Shown piece after piece: positions 1-9,540 of a stretch of 64,000 nucleotides of DNA (position 1 is the first letter of the stretch; every line of letters starts with the position of its first letter). The stretch is taken from positions 372,001 through 436,000 of the forward strand of contig CAWCDI010000004.1 in the NCBI GenBank assembly GCA_963794415.1, in the 5' to 3' direction. The notes beneath the pieces are model-generated. The model was not told where the DNA came from. It searched no databases and saw only the letters and a list, made by a program, of their open reading frames with translations. Origin of the DNA: CAVPTL01 sp963794415 (lineage in GTDB: Bacteria; Actinomycetota; Thermoleophilia; Gaiellales; JAICJC01). The position numbers were made by a program, and so were the translations under genes.

Positions 1-782
1 GGCAGCGTCTCCAGGATGAACCAGTTGGAGGTGAGGCCGCAGTCCACGCGCAGGTCGACTCCGGTGATGCCTGACGCGGCGTCGGACGCCAGGAACAGAA
101 ACGCCTGCGCGACCTCGTCGGTCTTCACCAGCCGCTTCATCGGCACCCGCGCGAAGTTGCCGTTGAGGTACTCCATCAGCTCCGGCCCGACGGCCTTCTC
201 GGTCATCTCGGTGTGGGTGAAGCCCGGGCTGACGCAGTTCGACCGGATGTTGTGGGCGGCCAGCTCGAGCGCCATCGTGCGGTTGAGGCCGAGCATGCCG
301 GACTTCGACGCGTTGTAGGCGACGAAGGGGCCGTCGCCGCCCGACCCGTCGATGGAAGCTGTGTGCAGGATCACGCCGCCGCCGGTGGCCGCCATCTGCC
401 GCGCCACGGCCTGGGCGATCACGAACGCCGCGGTGAGGTTGGTGTCGATGATGTCGCGAAACCGGCGGCGATCGACGTCGAGGAACGGCGTGTCGTCGTC
501 GATGCCCGCATTGTTGATGAGCACGTCGATGCGCTCCCAGCGGCTTGCGGCCGCGGCGACGGAGGCATCCACCTGATCGTCGTCGCGCACGTCGCATGTG
601 CGCGCGAAGGCCACGCCGCCCGCGGCCGTGATGTCTGCCACGGTGGACTCGAGGTCGCCGGGCGTACGGCCCAGCACCAGCACCTCGGCTCCCTCCTCGG
701 CGAACGCAAGGGCGGTGGCCTTGCCGATACCCCGGCCACCGCCCGTGACGATCACCGATCGCCCGTCGAACCTCCGGCTCAT
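1..782 (-). CDS. SDR-family NAD(P)-dependent oxidoreductase (3' end outside window)
   Basis: Classical short-chain dehydrogenase with 260 residues visible; the C-terminus lies beyond the left edge. Near the N-terminus it has the dinucleotide-binding TGGGRGIG motif (residues 13-20), NNAG at 90-93, and the catalytic triad S143, Y156, K160 in a YNASK motif. The start overlaps the stop of the upstream APC permease by 4 bp (ATGA), so the two genes are translationally coupled, and its substrate may be imported by that permease. The family interconverts alcohols and ketones; the sequence does not reveal the substrate. SDR assignment is secure. Confidence 0.93.
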   Translation of the reverse strand, partial: MSRRFDGRSVIVTGGGRGIGKATALAFAEEGAEVLVLGRTPGDLESTVADITAAGGVAFARTCDVRDDDQVDASVAAAASRWERIDVLINNAGIDDDTPFLDVDRRRFRDIIDTNLTAAFVIAQAVARQMAATGGGVILHTASIDGSGGDGPFVAYNASKSGMLGLNRTMALELAAHNIRSNCVSPGFTHTEMTEKAVGPELMEYLNGNFARVPMKRLVKTDEVAQAFLFLASDAASGITGVDLRVDCGLTSNWFILETL

Positions 783-2254
783 TCCGGCAGTTCCTCCGAG
801 ATCTCGGGGAAGTGGTAGAGCTCCTTCGAGCCACGCGAGTTGGCCATGCCCCACGCGGTGACCCCGACGAGCACGACGCACATGACGATACCGAAGTAGG
901 CGATGCTCGACTGCGTCTTGAAGTCCGTCGCGTTGATCAGGAACGTGAGCAGGAAGTTCTTGTAGAAGATGTACACGTTGATCGCGATACCCACCAGCGG
1001 CAGCACGAGGTTCATGAACCAATTGAACTGATCGCGTGCAATGCGCAGGTGGTAGAAGATGTTCGCGACACACACCAGCGTGTAGGGAATCAGCACGAAG
1101 AACACGTATGAAACGCCGATCCACGCAAAGGCGTTGAGCGGCTTGTGATCCTGCCACAGCACCATGAGCAGCGGCAGCACCGCACAGCACCCTAGTACGA
1201 GAGCCTGTGCATTCCACGGCGTCTGGTTCTCATCGACCTGAGCGAACACCTTCGGCGCCAGGTTCTCACGCGCGAGCGCATAGAGCATGCGTGCCGCGGT
1301 GATCGAGATCGCTGTGAACGCAGCGAACACGGCGGTGATGCCCGTGAGCGGAACCAGGATCCTGAGCAGCCCGATGTAGTGGTCGGCAACCAGGTAGATC
1401 GGCGTGAACTCACCGCTCGAGACGTAGCCGGCCATGGTGCTGGAAGGCACCGCCTCGACGTAGCCGTAGGCGGTGAACACCCAGAAGAGACCGGCGAGGA
1501 TCGTGACCAGGATGGTGGCCTTGGGCACCAGGTTTCGTGGCGTCTTGGTCTCCTCGGCCATGGGCGCAACGATGTCGAATGCAGCGATTGCGAGCACTGC
1601 GAAGAGCACGGCGTTCTGGAAGCCCGACCAGCCCGCGGTGTTGTGGGAGTAGATGAACGGGTCTGCTGAGAGGTTCCCGTCGATCGCCTGCTTGATGATG
1701 ATGTAGAGGGCCAGAAGGCCCACGAACCCGGCCTCGATTGCGATGAAGTAGCCCGTCACCTTCGCAGAGAGCTGGATGTCCTTCTTGGTGAGGACTCCCA
1801 CGACCACCACCGAGCCAAGCCCGGAGATGACCGCTGTCCAGGTACCTGCGCCAATCCCGAAGTAGTTCAGAAGCGTGTTGAAGAAGAGGCCGAACATGAC
1901 CGGCTGGAGGCATGACCCGACGATGTAGGTCACCACCAGTACCCAGCCCAGCCAGATACCGATCGGCGGGGACGTCGCCTCCCAGAGCCACGTGAACACG
2001 CTGCCGGTGGACGGCCTGCGGGCGTTCATCGTGGCAAAGCTCGCGGCCGTCGGCAACATCGCAACTGCCACCGCCGCAAATGCCAGAGGAACGATCGGAC
2101 CGGTGATGCCTTCCATCAGCCCGACGTTGAAGTACACCGTGAGCGCAAGGCCCATGTACGCAACGCCGAGTATGACTAACTGCCAGAGACCCAGCGCGTT
2201 CGTACGGAGTTGCTCCTGGGCGGGGAGGTGTCCTCCCTCACCTGAAACGGCCAT
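779..2254 (-). CDS. APC-superfamily amino acid/amine permease
   Basis: A 491-residue integral membrane protein with about twelve hydrophobic segments and the N-terminal region typical of the amino acid-polyamine-organocation superfamily (LGVAYMGLAL, then a proline/glycine-broken first helix). It probably takes up an amino acid or amine by proton symport. The ATG at 2254 is chosen because GAGGAG lies six bases upstream; a TTG one codon earlier is possible. It is coupled to the downstream dehydrogenase and transcribed divergently from a second dehydrogenase/hydrolase pair. Substrate unknown. Confidence 0.9.
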   Translation of the reverse strand: MAVSGEGGHLPAQEQLRTNALGLWQLVILGVAYMGLALTVYFNVGLMEGITGPIVPLAFAAVAVAMLPTAASFATMNARRPSTGSVFTWLWEATSPPIGIWLGWVLVVTYIVGSCLQPVMFGLFFNTLLNYFGIGAGTWTAVISGLGSVVVVGVLTKKDIQLSAKVTGYFIAIEAGFVGLLALYIIIKQAIDGNLSADPFIYSHNTAGWSGFQNAVLFAVLAIAAFDIVAPMAEETKTPRNLVPKATILVTILAGLFWVFTAYGYVEAVPSSTMAGYVSSGEFTPIYLVADHYIGLLRILVPLTGITAVFAAFTAISITAARMLYALARENLAPKVFAQVDENQTPWNAQALVLGCCAVLPLLMVLWQDHKPLNAFAWIGVSYVFFVLIPYTLVCVANIFYHLRIARDQFNWFMNLVLPLVGIAINVYIFYKNFLLTFLINATDFKTQSSIAYFGIVMCVVLVGVTAWGMANSRGSKELYHFPEISEELPE

Positions 2255-2344
2255 CAAGTTCTCCTCTCATCGCCGCGGATTACGGGCGAGGAGCCTACCC
2301 CTTTCACCCGTGTTTTGCAGGCGATTTCCCACCGTTTTTTCACA

Positions 2345-2379
2345 CTCTGAAAAGCGTGCAAACGTGAGAGGTTTCAGAG
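2345..2379. promoter_or_regulatory. inverted repeat in divergent promoter region
   Basis: The 188-bp gap between the permease start (2254) and the dehydrogenase start (2443) contains the inverted repeat CTCTGAAA (2345-2352) and TTTCAGAG (2372-2379), 19 bp apart. Its place between divergent genes suggests an operator, but no regulator gene is adjacent. Confidence 0.35.
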
Positions 2380-2442
2380 CCCGCCGACCGCGTGTTATGG
2401 TCGGCTCGCAAGGTGTCACGAAGCCGCGATGGAAGGTCAAAC

Positions 2443-3183
2443 ATGCAGTTGTCACAAACTCTGAACGTGGTCACAGGAGCCGCCAGCGGCATCGGCCGGG
2501 CAGTGGCCCAGAGCCTCGCAGAGGGCGGCGGGAAGGTGGTCGCCGTCGATCGCGACGCCGAGCTCCTCGCCACGCTCGACCACCCCGGCATCCAGCCGCT
2601 GGCGGTGGATCTGACCACGCCCGAGGGCCTCGGCCAGGTGACGGCTCTGCGCGGCGTCACGCACATCGTGAACGCGGCGGGGATCATCCAGATGACACCG
2701 CTCGACGACGTCACCGAGGAGCAGTGGGACGCGATCTTTGCCATCAACTCGCGCGCGCTCTTCTTTCTCGTCCAGCGGCTGGGAGCGACGCTGCCGCGCG
2801 GCGGCGCGATCGTGAACCTCGCATCGGTGGCCGGGAAGGAGGGCGGCACCGTGGAGGCGGCCCTCTACTCCGCCACCAAGGCGTCGGTCATGTCCTACAC
2901 GCGCACGTTCGCCCGCGCCTGGGCCGAGCGCGGAGTGCGGGTCAACGCCGTCTGTCCGGGCGTGATCTCGACCCCGATGGACGACCAGGTCAACGCCGGC
3001 GTTGCCCGGCTGCGCGGGCTCTCGCTGGAACAGGTGGTCGAGATGCGCCTGGCCGGCGTCCCCATGGGCTACGCGGCTCCGCCCCAGGAGGTGGCCGACG
3101 TGATCCTCTTCCTGCTCTCCGATGCCGCCCGCTACATGACCGGGCAGTCGATCAACGTGTCGGGCGGGAGGCTGATGTACTGA
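2443..3183 (+). CDS. SDR-family oxidoreductase
   Basis: A 246-residue classical short-chain dehydrogenase with TGAASGIG at residues 11-18, NAAG at 77-80, catalytic S128, and Y142/K146 in YSATK. The ATG at 2443 is used because a GGAAGG ribosome-binding site precedes it; an upstream in-frame ATG at 2392 would add 17 unlike residues. The stop overlaps the start of the downstream CocE-type hydrolase by one base (TGATG), so the two are probably made together in one catabolic pathway. Substrate unknown. Confidence 0.93.
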   Translation: MQLSQTLNVVTGAASGIGRAVAQSLAEGGGKVVAVDRDAELLATLDHPGIQPLAVDLTTPEGLGQVTALRGVTHIVNAAGIIQMTPLDDVTEEQWDAIFAINSRALFFLVQRLGATLPRGGAIVNLASVAGKEGGTVEAALYSATKASVMSYTRTFARAWAERGVRVNAVCPGVISTPMDDQVNAGVARLRGLSLEQVVEMRLAGVPMGYAAPPQEVADVILFLLSDAARYMTGQSINVSGGRLMY

Positions 3184-4679
3184 TGGGCACCCGGGCGATC
3201 CTCGAGCTCGAAGTGCCCGTCCCCATGCGCGACGGGGTGATCCTGCGGGCAAACGTCTGGCGGCCGGAGACCGACGAGCCCGTCCCCGCGATCCTCCTGC
3301 GCACGCCCTACCTCAAGGAGTACGACGAGATCAACGCGTTCTGCGAGCCGCGCGCTGCGGTCGCGCGCGGGTTCGCGGTGGTGTCCCAGGACGTGCGCAG
3401 CCGCGGCACCTCGGAGGGCACGTGGACGCCGTATCTGGACGACCTGCCGGATGGGTACGACACCATCGAGCACGTCGCCGCCCTCGACTGGTGCAACGGC
3501 GACGTCGTGACCACGGGGTGCTCGTATGACGGCGCCACCCAGTGGCTCGCGGCGCTCACCCAGCCGCCGTCGCTGCGCGCCATCGCCCCCGGGCTCACCC
3601 CCGATCGCTACGACGACGGCTGGACGTATCGCGGCGGCGTCCTCGAGCTGGAGTTCATCCACTCGTGGCTCGCAGGCGCCTTCATCACGCCCGGCGACGA
3701 GTGGCTCGACGACGTCGAGCGCTCCTACACCGACCGCCCCGCCCTGCTCGCGGCGGCGCCGTACTCGAGGCCCTGGTTCGAGCAGCCGCCGGGCAGCGAC
3801 TACTGGGCGCAGTTCTCGCCGGCGAGCCACCGCGAGCGCATCGGCGTGCCCGCGTTCAATTCCGCGGGCTGGTACGACATCTTCCTCGAAGGAGCCCTGC
3901 GCAACTTCCGCGACGATCCGCATCCGTGGTCGCGCCTGGTGATCGGCCCGTGGGGCCACGACGATTACCTCTCCCACCTCGTCGGGTCGCGGAACCTCGG
4001 CATCGCCGGCTCGGCCGGCGCCTTCGGCTTCTTCGATCGCCAGCTCGACTTCTACGCCGCCGTGCTGAAGGGCGAGATGCCGCCCGGCCCGCGCGTCTCG
4101 GCCTACGTGATGGGCGCGCGCCGGTGGGTGGGGCTCGACACGTGGCCGCCGCCCGACGCCGTGACCGAGACGCTCGCAATCTCGCCGGCGAGCTTCACGT
4201 TCGATCCCGACGATCCCACTCCCAGCAAGGGCGGCCGCTGCCTCGGCGTGAACGCCGCCCACGGGCTGGGATGGGGCCAGTTCGACCAGACCTCCACGAC
4301 GGCGCACCCGGGGGTCGTGAGGCTCGACCTGCCACCGCTCGAGGAGACGACCACCCTCGCCGGGCCGGTCTCGGCCCGGCTGCAGGTCGAAGCCGAGGGC
4401 GACGACTCGAGCGACTGGGTCGCGACGCTCTGCCTCGTCGAGGCAGACGGCCAGATCGTGAACCTGACCGAGGGCATCGCGCGCGCAGCGAGCTCCGCCG
4501 GCGAGGTCACCGTCGCGCTCGGCGACACCTGCATCCTGCTCCCGCGCGGCACGCGTCTCTGCCTGCTGGTGAGCGGCTCGTCCTACCCGCGCTGGGAACC
4601 GCTCACCCGCCCGCGCCGGCAGCACATCGGTCCGGGCTCGCTGCTGGAGCTCTCGGTCTCGCCCGCGGCATGTGGCTAA
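3183..4679 (+). CDS. CocE/NonD-family serine hydrolase
   Basis: A 498-residue protein of the CocE/X-Pro dipeptidyl-peptidase S15 family. The N-terminal catalytic domain starts with VPMRDGVILRANVWRP, and the nucleophile elbow is GCSYDG with Ser114. The C-terminal third is the beta-rich jelly-roll domain of the family (VRLDLPPLEETTTLAGPVSA onward). Members cleave acyl esters or amides. It directly overlaps an SDR gene, consistent with hydrolysis and oxidation of one compound. The specific substrate cannot be read from the sequence. Confidence 0.9.
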   Translation: MGTRAILELEVPVPMRDGVILRANVWRPETDEPVPAILLRTPYLKEYDEINAFCEPRAAVARGFAVVSQDVRSRGTSEGTWTPYLDDLPDGYDTIEHVAALDWCNGDVVTTGCSYDGATQWLAALTQPPSLRAIAPGLTPDRYDDGWTYRGGVLELEFIHSWLAGAFITPGDEWLDDVERSYTDRPALLAAAPYSRPWFEQPPGSDYWAQFSPASHRERIGVPAFNSAGWYDIFLEGALRNFRDDPHPWSRLVIGPWGHDDYLSHLVGSRNLGIAGSAGAFGFFDRQLDFYAAVLKGEMPPGPRVSAYVMGARRWVGLDTWPPPDAVTETLAISPASFTFDPDDPTPSKGGRCLGVNAAHGLGWGQFDQTSTTAHPGVVRLDLPPLEETTTLAGPVSARLQVEAEGDDSSDWVATLCLVEADGQIVNLTEGIARAASSAGEVTVALGDTCILLPRGTRLCLLVSGSSYPRWEPLTRPRRQHIGPGSLLELSVSPAACG

Positions 4680-4694
4680 CGGTGCCCGGCACCG
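4680..4694. repeat. GGTGCC-N-GGCACC palindrome
   Basis: Perfect 7-bp arms around one central base, between the convergent CocE and pgi genes. The core matches palindromes at 32909-32937 and 57769-57785 and resembles the hairpin at 28741-28779. It may act as a bidirectional transcription terminator or a REP-like repeat. Confidence 0.6.
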
Positions 4695-4703
4695 CCCTCG
4701 GCC

Positions 4704-6338
4704 TCAGCGCATCGAGCGGTACTTTTTGATGAGCGTGTTGGTCGAGCTGTCGTGGTCGAGCGGCGGGTCGGACACGGCCGTCAGCTCGGGCACGATGCGC
4801 TTGGCCAGCACCTTGCCCAGCTCGACGCCCCACTGATCGAACGAGTCGATCGACCAGATCGTGCCCTGGGTGAACACGCTGTGCTCGTAGAGGGCGATCA
4901 GCGTGCCCAGCGAGTGCGGCGTGAGCTGGTCTGCCAGGATCACGTTGGTCGGCCGGTTTCCCTGCATCACCCGGTGCGGCGCCACCTCGGGGGACGTGCC
5001 GTCGGCCAGCACCTCCTCGAGCGTCTTTCCGAACCCCAGCGCCTCGGCCTGGGCGAACACGTTGGACATCAGGATGTCGTGGTGCTGGCCCAGCGGGTTG
5101 TGGGTCTTCCCGAAGCCGATCAGATCGACGGGGATCAGCTCGGTGCCCTGGTGGATGAGCTGGTAGAAGCTGTGCTGCCCGTTGGTGCCCGGCTCGCCCC
5201 AGTAGACCGCCCCCGTGTCGTAGTCAACCGCCTCGCCGGTGAGCGTCACGTGCTTACCGTTGGACTCCATCGTGAGCTGCTGGAGGTAGGCCGGGAAGCG
5301 CTTGAGGTACTGGTCATAGGGCATCACGCCCACCGTCTGGGCGCCGAAGAAATCGCGGTACCACACAGCCAGCAGGCCCATCAGCACGGGCAGGTTCTGC
5401 TCGAACGGCGCGGTGCGGAAGTGCTCGTCCATCGCGTGGAAGCCGTCCAGCATCGCCCGGAAGTTGTCGGCGCCGATCGCGAGCATCGTCGAGAGGCCGA
5501 TGGCCGAGTCCATCGAGTAGCGCCCGCCCACCCAGTCCCAGAACCCGAACATGTTGTCGGTGTCGATGCCGAACTCCGACACGCCGGCGGCGTTGGTCGA
5601 GACAGCCACGAAGTGCTTGGCCACGGCCGACTCGTCGCCCAGCGCGTCGAGCGCCCACTGCCGCGCCGAGGCGGCGTTGGTCATCGTCTCGAGGGTCGTG
5701 AACGTCTTCGAGGAGATGATGAAGAGCGTCTCCTCGGCATCGAGGTCGCGCGTCGCCTCGACGAAGTCGGTGGAGTCCACGTTCGACACGAACCGAAACG
5801 TCATCTCGCGCTTGCTGTAGAACCGAAGCGCCTCGTAGGCCATCACGGGGCCCAGATCGGAGCCGCCGATGCCGATGTTCACGACGTTTGCGATGGGCTT
5901 CCCGGTGTGTCCCTTCCACTCGCCCGAGCGCACGCGCTGCGAGAACGCCGCCATCCGGTCGAGCACCTGGTGCACCGGCGGGATCACGTCCACCCCATCC
6001 ACGATGAGCGACGCCGAGCGCGGCTGGCGAAGCGCCGTGTGCAGCACCGAGCGGCCCTCCGAGACGTTGATCTTGTCACCCGCGAACATCGCGTCGATGT
6101 GCTCGCGCAGGCCCGACTCGCCCGCGAGCTTCAGGAGCAGCTCGAGGGTCTCGGCCGTCACGCGGTTCTTCGAGTAGTCCAGATAGAGGCCGCAGGCCTC
6201 GGCGGTGAGGGTCTCCCCGCGGGTCTCGTCGGCGGCAAAGAGCTCGCGCAGATGGGTTGGCTCGATCTGGGTGTAGTGGCGCTCGAGTGCGGCAAATGAC
6301 GGCCGGCGGCGCAGCGGAGGTGTTGTGGAGTCAGTCAT
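4704..6338 (-). CDS. pgi: glucose-6-phosphate isomerase
   Basis: A 544-residue cytosolic phosphoglucose isomerase, full length for the long (E. coli-type) family. It interconverts glucose 6-phosphate and fructose 6-phosphate. Visible signatures are IGIGGSDLGPVMAYEAL, SSKTFTTLETMTNA, GGRYSMDSAIGLS and QLTMESNGK, the last near the family's catalytic histidine/lysine region, with a C-terminal KYRSMR tail. The start at 6338 (MTDSTTPP) is preferred over an upstream in-frame ATG at 6386, which would overlap the divergent aldolase-like gene. Confidence 0.97.
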   Translation of the reverse strand: MTDSTTPPLRRRPSFAALERHYTQIEPTHLRELFAADETRGETLTAEACGLYLDYSKNRVTAETLELLLKLAGESGLREHIDAMFAGDKINVSEGRSVLHTALRQPRSASLIVDGVDVIPPVHQVLDRMAAFSQRVRSGEWKGHTGKPIANVVNIGIGGSDLGPVMAYEALRFYSKREMTFRFVSNVDSTDFVEATRDLDAEETLFIISSKTFTTLETMTNAASARQWALDALGDESAVAKHFVAVSTNAAGVSEFGIDTDNMFGFWDWVGGRYSMDSAIGLSTMLAIGADNFRAMLDGFHAMDEHFRTAPFEQNLPVLMGLLAVWYRDFFGAQTVGVMPYDQYLKRFPAYLQQLTMESNGKHVTLTGEAVDYDTGAVYWGEPGTNGQHSFYQLIHQGTELIPVDLIGFGKTHNPLGQHHDILMSNVFAQAEALGFGKTLEEVLADGTSPEVAPHRVMQGNRPTNVILADQLTPHSLGTLIALYEHSVFTQGTIWSIDSFDQWGVELGKVLAKRIVPELTAVSDPPLDHDSSTNTLIKKYRSMR

Positions 6339-6384
6339 TGGGAAGAGCCTAGTAGACTCGGGGACGGCCCACCAAGGAGATTTC

Positions 6385-7299
6385 ATGACGCTCGGCTACA
6401 CGAAACCGCTGTACCTGCTGGCCTTCGATCACCGCGGCTCGTTCCAGACGAAGCTGCTGGGAATTCCGGGGGATCCCACCGAGGGCGAGGTCGCGAAGAT
6501 CAAGGAGGCGAAACAGGTGATCTACGCCGGCTTCCTGGACGCCTACGAGGCCTCGGGCGACCGCGAGGGCCTCGGCATCCTCACCGACGAGCAGTTCGGC
6601 GGTGACGTCGCGCGATCGGCCCGCGAGCTCGGCGTGAACCTCGCCATGCCCGTCGAGAAGAGCGGGCAGAACGAGTTCGACTTCGAGTACGGCGAGCAGT
6701 TCCCCGAGCACATCGAGGAGTTCGATCCGGGCTTCTCCAAAGTGCTCGTGCGGATGAACGTCGAGGGCGACCAGGAGATGAACAATCGCCAGACCGAGCG
6801 CCTCGCGCGGCTCGGCGACTGGCTGCACGAGCACGATCGCAAGTTCCTGTTCGAGCTGCTCGTGCCCGCCGAGAAGGCGCAGCTTGAGAAGGTGGGCGGC
6901 GACGCCGACAGGTACGACCAGGAGCTGCGGCCGGGGCTCATGGCCCAGGCCATCGAGGAGCTGCAGAAGGGCGGCGTCGAGGCCGACATCTGGAAGATCG
7001 AGGGCCTCGACAGCGCCGAGGACTGCGCGAACATCGTGAAGGTCGCGCAGGCGGGCGGCCGTGACGGCGTGCGCTGCATCGTCCTTGGCCGCGGCGGCGA
7101 CGAGCACAAGGTGGCGCAGTGGCTCGAGACCGGCGCCGTCACTCCCGGCTACTCGGGCTTCGCCGTGGGCCGCACCATCTGGTGGGACGCCCTCGAGACG
7201 TGGCTCCAGGACGGCGACAGCGAGGCCGCGGCCGAGCAGATCTCCGCCGTCTACCGGCGCCTTTTGGACGTCTACAAGGGCGCCACGGCGACCGCGTAG
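6385..7299 (+). CDS. DUF2090 (IolC C-terminal-like) aldolase-family protein
   Basis: A 304-residue protein beginning LYLLAFDHRGSFQ, the hallmark of DUF2090 proteins related to the C-terminal domain of 2-deoxy-5-keto-gluconate-6-phosphate kinase/aldolase (IolC) and to class I TIM-barrel aldolases. AAGGAG lies eight bases before the chosen ATG. It is divergent from pgi with a gap under 50 bp, so the two probably share a promoter region and act in sugar-phosphate metabolism. An aldolase activity is inferred from the family; the substrate is unknown. Confidence 0.85.
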   Translation: MTLGYTKPLYLLAFDHRGSFQTKLLGIPGDPTEGEVAKIKEAKQVIYAGFLDAYEASGDREGLGILTDEQFGGDVARSARELGVNLAMPVEKSGQNEFDFEYGEQFPEHIEEFDPGFSKVLVRMNVEGDQEMNNRQTERLARLGDWLHEHDRKFLFELLVPAEKAQLEKVGGDADRYDQELRPGLMAQAIEELQKGGVEADIWKIEGLDSAEDCANIVKVAQAGGRDGVRCIVLGRGGDEHKVAQWLETGAVTPGYSGFAVGRTIWWDALETWLQDGDSEAAAEQISAVYRRLLDVYKGATATA

Positions 7300-7302
7300 G
7301 CG

Positions 7303-7734
7303 CTAGGCCAGGCCGAGTGCAGCGAGCGCGCGGGTTGCGCAGGCTTCGTCCTGCGCGCCCGTGCCGCCGCTGACGCCGAGACCGCCGCAGAGCTCGCCGC
7401 CGTCGAACACCGGCAGCCCGCCGGCGTAGACCACCACGCGGCCGTCGGAGGTCGTGTTGAAGCCCCAGTCCTCGCCGCCCGGCTGGGTGCTCGACATGAA
7501 GTACCCGGTGGGCGTCTGCCAGAGGACGGCGGTGTAGGCCTTGTCCACAGCGAGCTTCATCGCACCGAGCGCTGCGCCGTCCATGCGGGCGCTTGCGATC
7601 ACGTGCCCGCCGGGATCCACCACGGCGGCGGCTACCGCCAGCTCGTCCGACGCTGCCACCTCGCGCACCGCTGCGAGCACTCGCAGGGCAAGCTCCAGCC
7701 CGATCTCCTTGCGACCCACGATTCCCTCTGTCAT
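7303..7734 (-). CDS. GlcG/HbpS-family protein
   Basis: A 143-residue single-domain protein of the heme-degrading/HbpS-GlcG family (also the PduO C-terminal domain). Visible family features are the AAVVDPGGHVIASARMDGA stretch, a KAYTAVLW helix and a glycine-rich GELCGGLGVSGGTG C-terminus. It has no signal peptide here. It is the last gene of a probable operon with the polyamine-type ABC transporter, 16 bp after the permease. Function in this context is unknown. Confidence 0.88.
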   Translation of the reverse strand: MTEGIVGRKEIGLELALRVLAAVREVAASDELAVAAAVVDPGGHVIASARMDGAALGAMKLAVDKAYTAVLWQTPTGYFMSSTQPGGEDWGFNTTSDGRVVVYAGGLPVFDGGELCGGLGVSGGTGAQDEACATRALAALGLA

Positions 7735-7750
7735 GCCGTGCTCCTCATCG

Positions 7751-8596
7751 TCATGCGCTCACTGCGATTGCCGGCGGGGCCTCCCCGCGCTTTCCCTCCA
7801 GCCGGCCCTCCCACAGGCGGCGGACGATCTCGGCCACCACCACGAGCACCAGCGACACCGCCACCACGAGGCTGCCGACGGCGATCACCTCGGGCTGGAG
7901 CGCCGGGGTGCGCGCGCCGGTGTAGACGAACACCGGGAAGGTGGGCGATCCGGCCGGCGCCAGGAACGACGCGATGGCGAACTCGTCGAAGCTAATGGTG
8001 AACGCCACGATGAACGACGAGACCAGCGCCGGTGCCAGCAGCGGAAGGGTGATGAGCCGGAATGCCTGGAGGTCGGACGCGCCCAGGTCGCGGGCGGCCT
8101 CGGTGATGGACACGTCCAGCAGCCGCAGCCGCGGGAGGATCACCAGCACCGAGTACGGCACCGAGATCACGATGTGCCCGGCGAGCACCGCGGTGAGCGT
8201 CGGCTGGATGCCGAGCTGGTGCAGCAGGATCAGGAGGCCCACCGCGAGCACGATGTAGGGCACCACCAGCGGCAGGAGCAGGATGGTGGTGATCACCGGG
8301 CGCAGGAACACGCGCTTGGACGCGAGCCCGGCGGCGGCCAGGATGCCCAGGACCGTCGCGAGGATGCCGTCGAGCGTCGCGAGCGCCAGGCTGCGGCGCA
8401 CCGAGCCGGTGAGGTCGGTGTTCGAGAACGCGGCGTGGAACCACTGCGTGGTGAAGCCGCTCAGCGGCAGGCTCGGCACCGTGCTGTCGTTGAACGCAAA
8501 CACGACGAGCACCACGAGCGGTGCGTAGAGGAACACCAGCAGGATGAAGAAGTAGCCGCCCAGCAGGCCGCGCGTGGTGCGGTTGGCGCCGATCAC
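7751..8596 (-). CDS. potC: PotC-type ABC transporter permease
   Basis: A 281-residue inner-membrane permease with about six hydrophobic segments and the EAARDLGASDLQAFRLITLPLL coupling loop that contacts the ATPase in the spermidine/putrescine (MOI) family. It overlaps the preceding potB-like gene by 4 bp. With the PotB-like and PotD-like neighbours it forms an importer for polyamines or similar cationic compounds. The symbol reflects family resemblance; substrate is not proven. Confidence 0.9.
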   Translation of the reverse strand: MIGANRTTRGLLGGYFFILLVFLYAPLVVLVVFAFNDSTVPSLPLSGFTTQWFHAAFSNTDLTGSVRRSLALATLDGILATVLGILAAAGLASKRVFLRPVITTILLLPLVVPYIVLAVGLLILLHQLGIQPTLTAVLAGHIVISVPYSVLVILPRLRLLDVSITEAARDLGASDLQAFRLITLPLLAPALVSSFIVAFTISFDEFAIASFLAPAGSPTFPVFVYTGARTPALQPEVIAVGSLVVAVSLVLVVVAEIVRRLWEGRLEGKRGEAPPAIAVSA

Positions 8597-9513
8597 CTGG
8601 CCTCCGCCTCCTGCAGGTCGGCGCTGAGCCAGCGGCCGAAGACGATCATCAGCACGATCACCACGGCGACCAGCCAGAGCGCCATGACGGCGCCGTTGTT
8701 CCAGTCACCGGTGTCGGCGAAGAGCGATTGGATGACGTTTCCGAACATGTAGTTGGACGGGCCGCCCACCAGGAGCGGCGCGATGAACTCGCCCGTGGTC
8801 GGGATGAGCACGAACACGAAGCCGGCCATCACGCCCGAGAAGCTGAGGGGCAAGGTCACGCGCAGGAACGTCGTGAACCCGTTTGCACCCAGGTCGTGCG
8901 AGGCCTCCAGCACGCGCTTGTCGAGGTTCTCGAGCACCACGAAGATGGGCAGCGCCACGAACGGCACCCAGGTGTAGAACAGCACCAGGCCCACCGAGAA
9001 GTTCGAGTAGATGAGCCACGACGGCGACTGGCCGTGCGGCTCGAGGTGCAGCTGCCAGAGGATCCACGGCACCACGCCGTGGTCGTTCAGGATGATCTGC
9101 CAGGCGATGACGCGCAACAGATAGCTCGTGAAGAACGGCGCCAGGACTGCGAGGAGCAGCGTGTAGCGGCGCTTGGTGGCCACGAACGCCAGGTAGTAGG
9201 CCACCGGATAGGCCGCCGCGACCGCGGTGACCGACACCACGAACGTGATGATCATCGACGACTTGAACCGGTCGAAGAACGGCGATCCGTGCCAGTGCAG
9301 GAACGAGCGCCAGTTGTCGGTGGAGAACTCGTTCGGGATGCCCGGGTACTGGTGGCGCATGTTCACGCTGTAGAGCCCGATCACGATGATCGGGCCCACG
9401 AGCAGGGCCAGCACGTAGAGCGTGGGCGGGATGGTGAGAAGGCCGCGCGGCAGAGGCATCCGGCGTCGCTTGCGCGGCGCCGGATGCCCGGGAATCTGCT
9501 CGCTTACATCCAC
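8593..9513 (-). CDS. potB: PotB-type ABC transporter permease
   Basis: A 306-residue permease with a basic cytoplasmic N-terminus (PRKRRRM), six membrane segments and the EASHDLGANGFTTFLRVTLPL coupling motif. It pairs with the PotC-type permease downstream (4-bp overlap) and the binding protein upstream. No PotA-type ATPase is adjacent, so the energising subunit must be encoded elsewhere or shared. Confidence 0.9.
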   Translation of the reverse strand: MDVSEQIPGHPAPRKRRRMPLPRGLLTIPPTLYVLALLVGPIIVIGLYSVNMRHQYPGIPNEFSTDNWRSFLHWHGSPFFDRFKSSMIITFVVSVTAVAAAYPVAYYLAFVATKRRYTLLLAVLAPFFTSYLLRVIAWQIILNDHGVVPWILWQLHLEPHGQSPSWLIYSNFSVGLVLFYTWVPFVALPIFVVLENLDKRVLEASHDLGANGFTTFLRVTLPLSFSGVMAGFVFVLIPTTGEFIAPLLVGGPSNYMFGNVIQSLFADTGDWNNGAVMALWLVAVVIVLMIVFGRWLSADLQEAEAR

Positions 9514-9540
9514 TGCTTCACACCACGCGAAGGCGACCGG

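Noticed and set aside
3132..4625. Long open frame on the minus strand opposite the CocE gene, and similar long antisense frames opposite dnaX, recR, the PLP decarboxylase, RecQ and sdhA
   Set aside because: These have Arg/Gly/Ala/Pro-rich composition without motifs, and lie over genes with clear family signatures. They are shadows caused by high GC at third codon positions.
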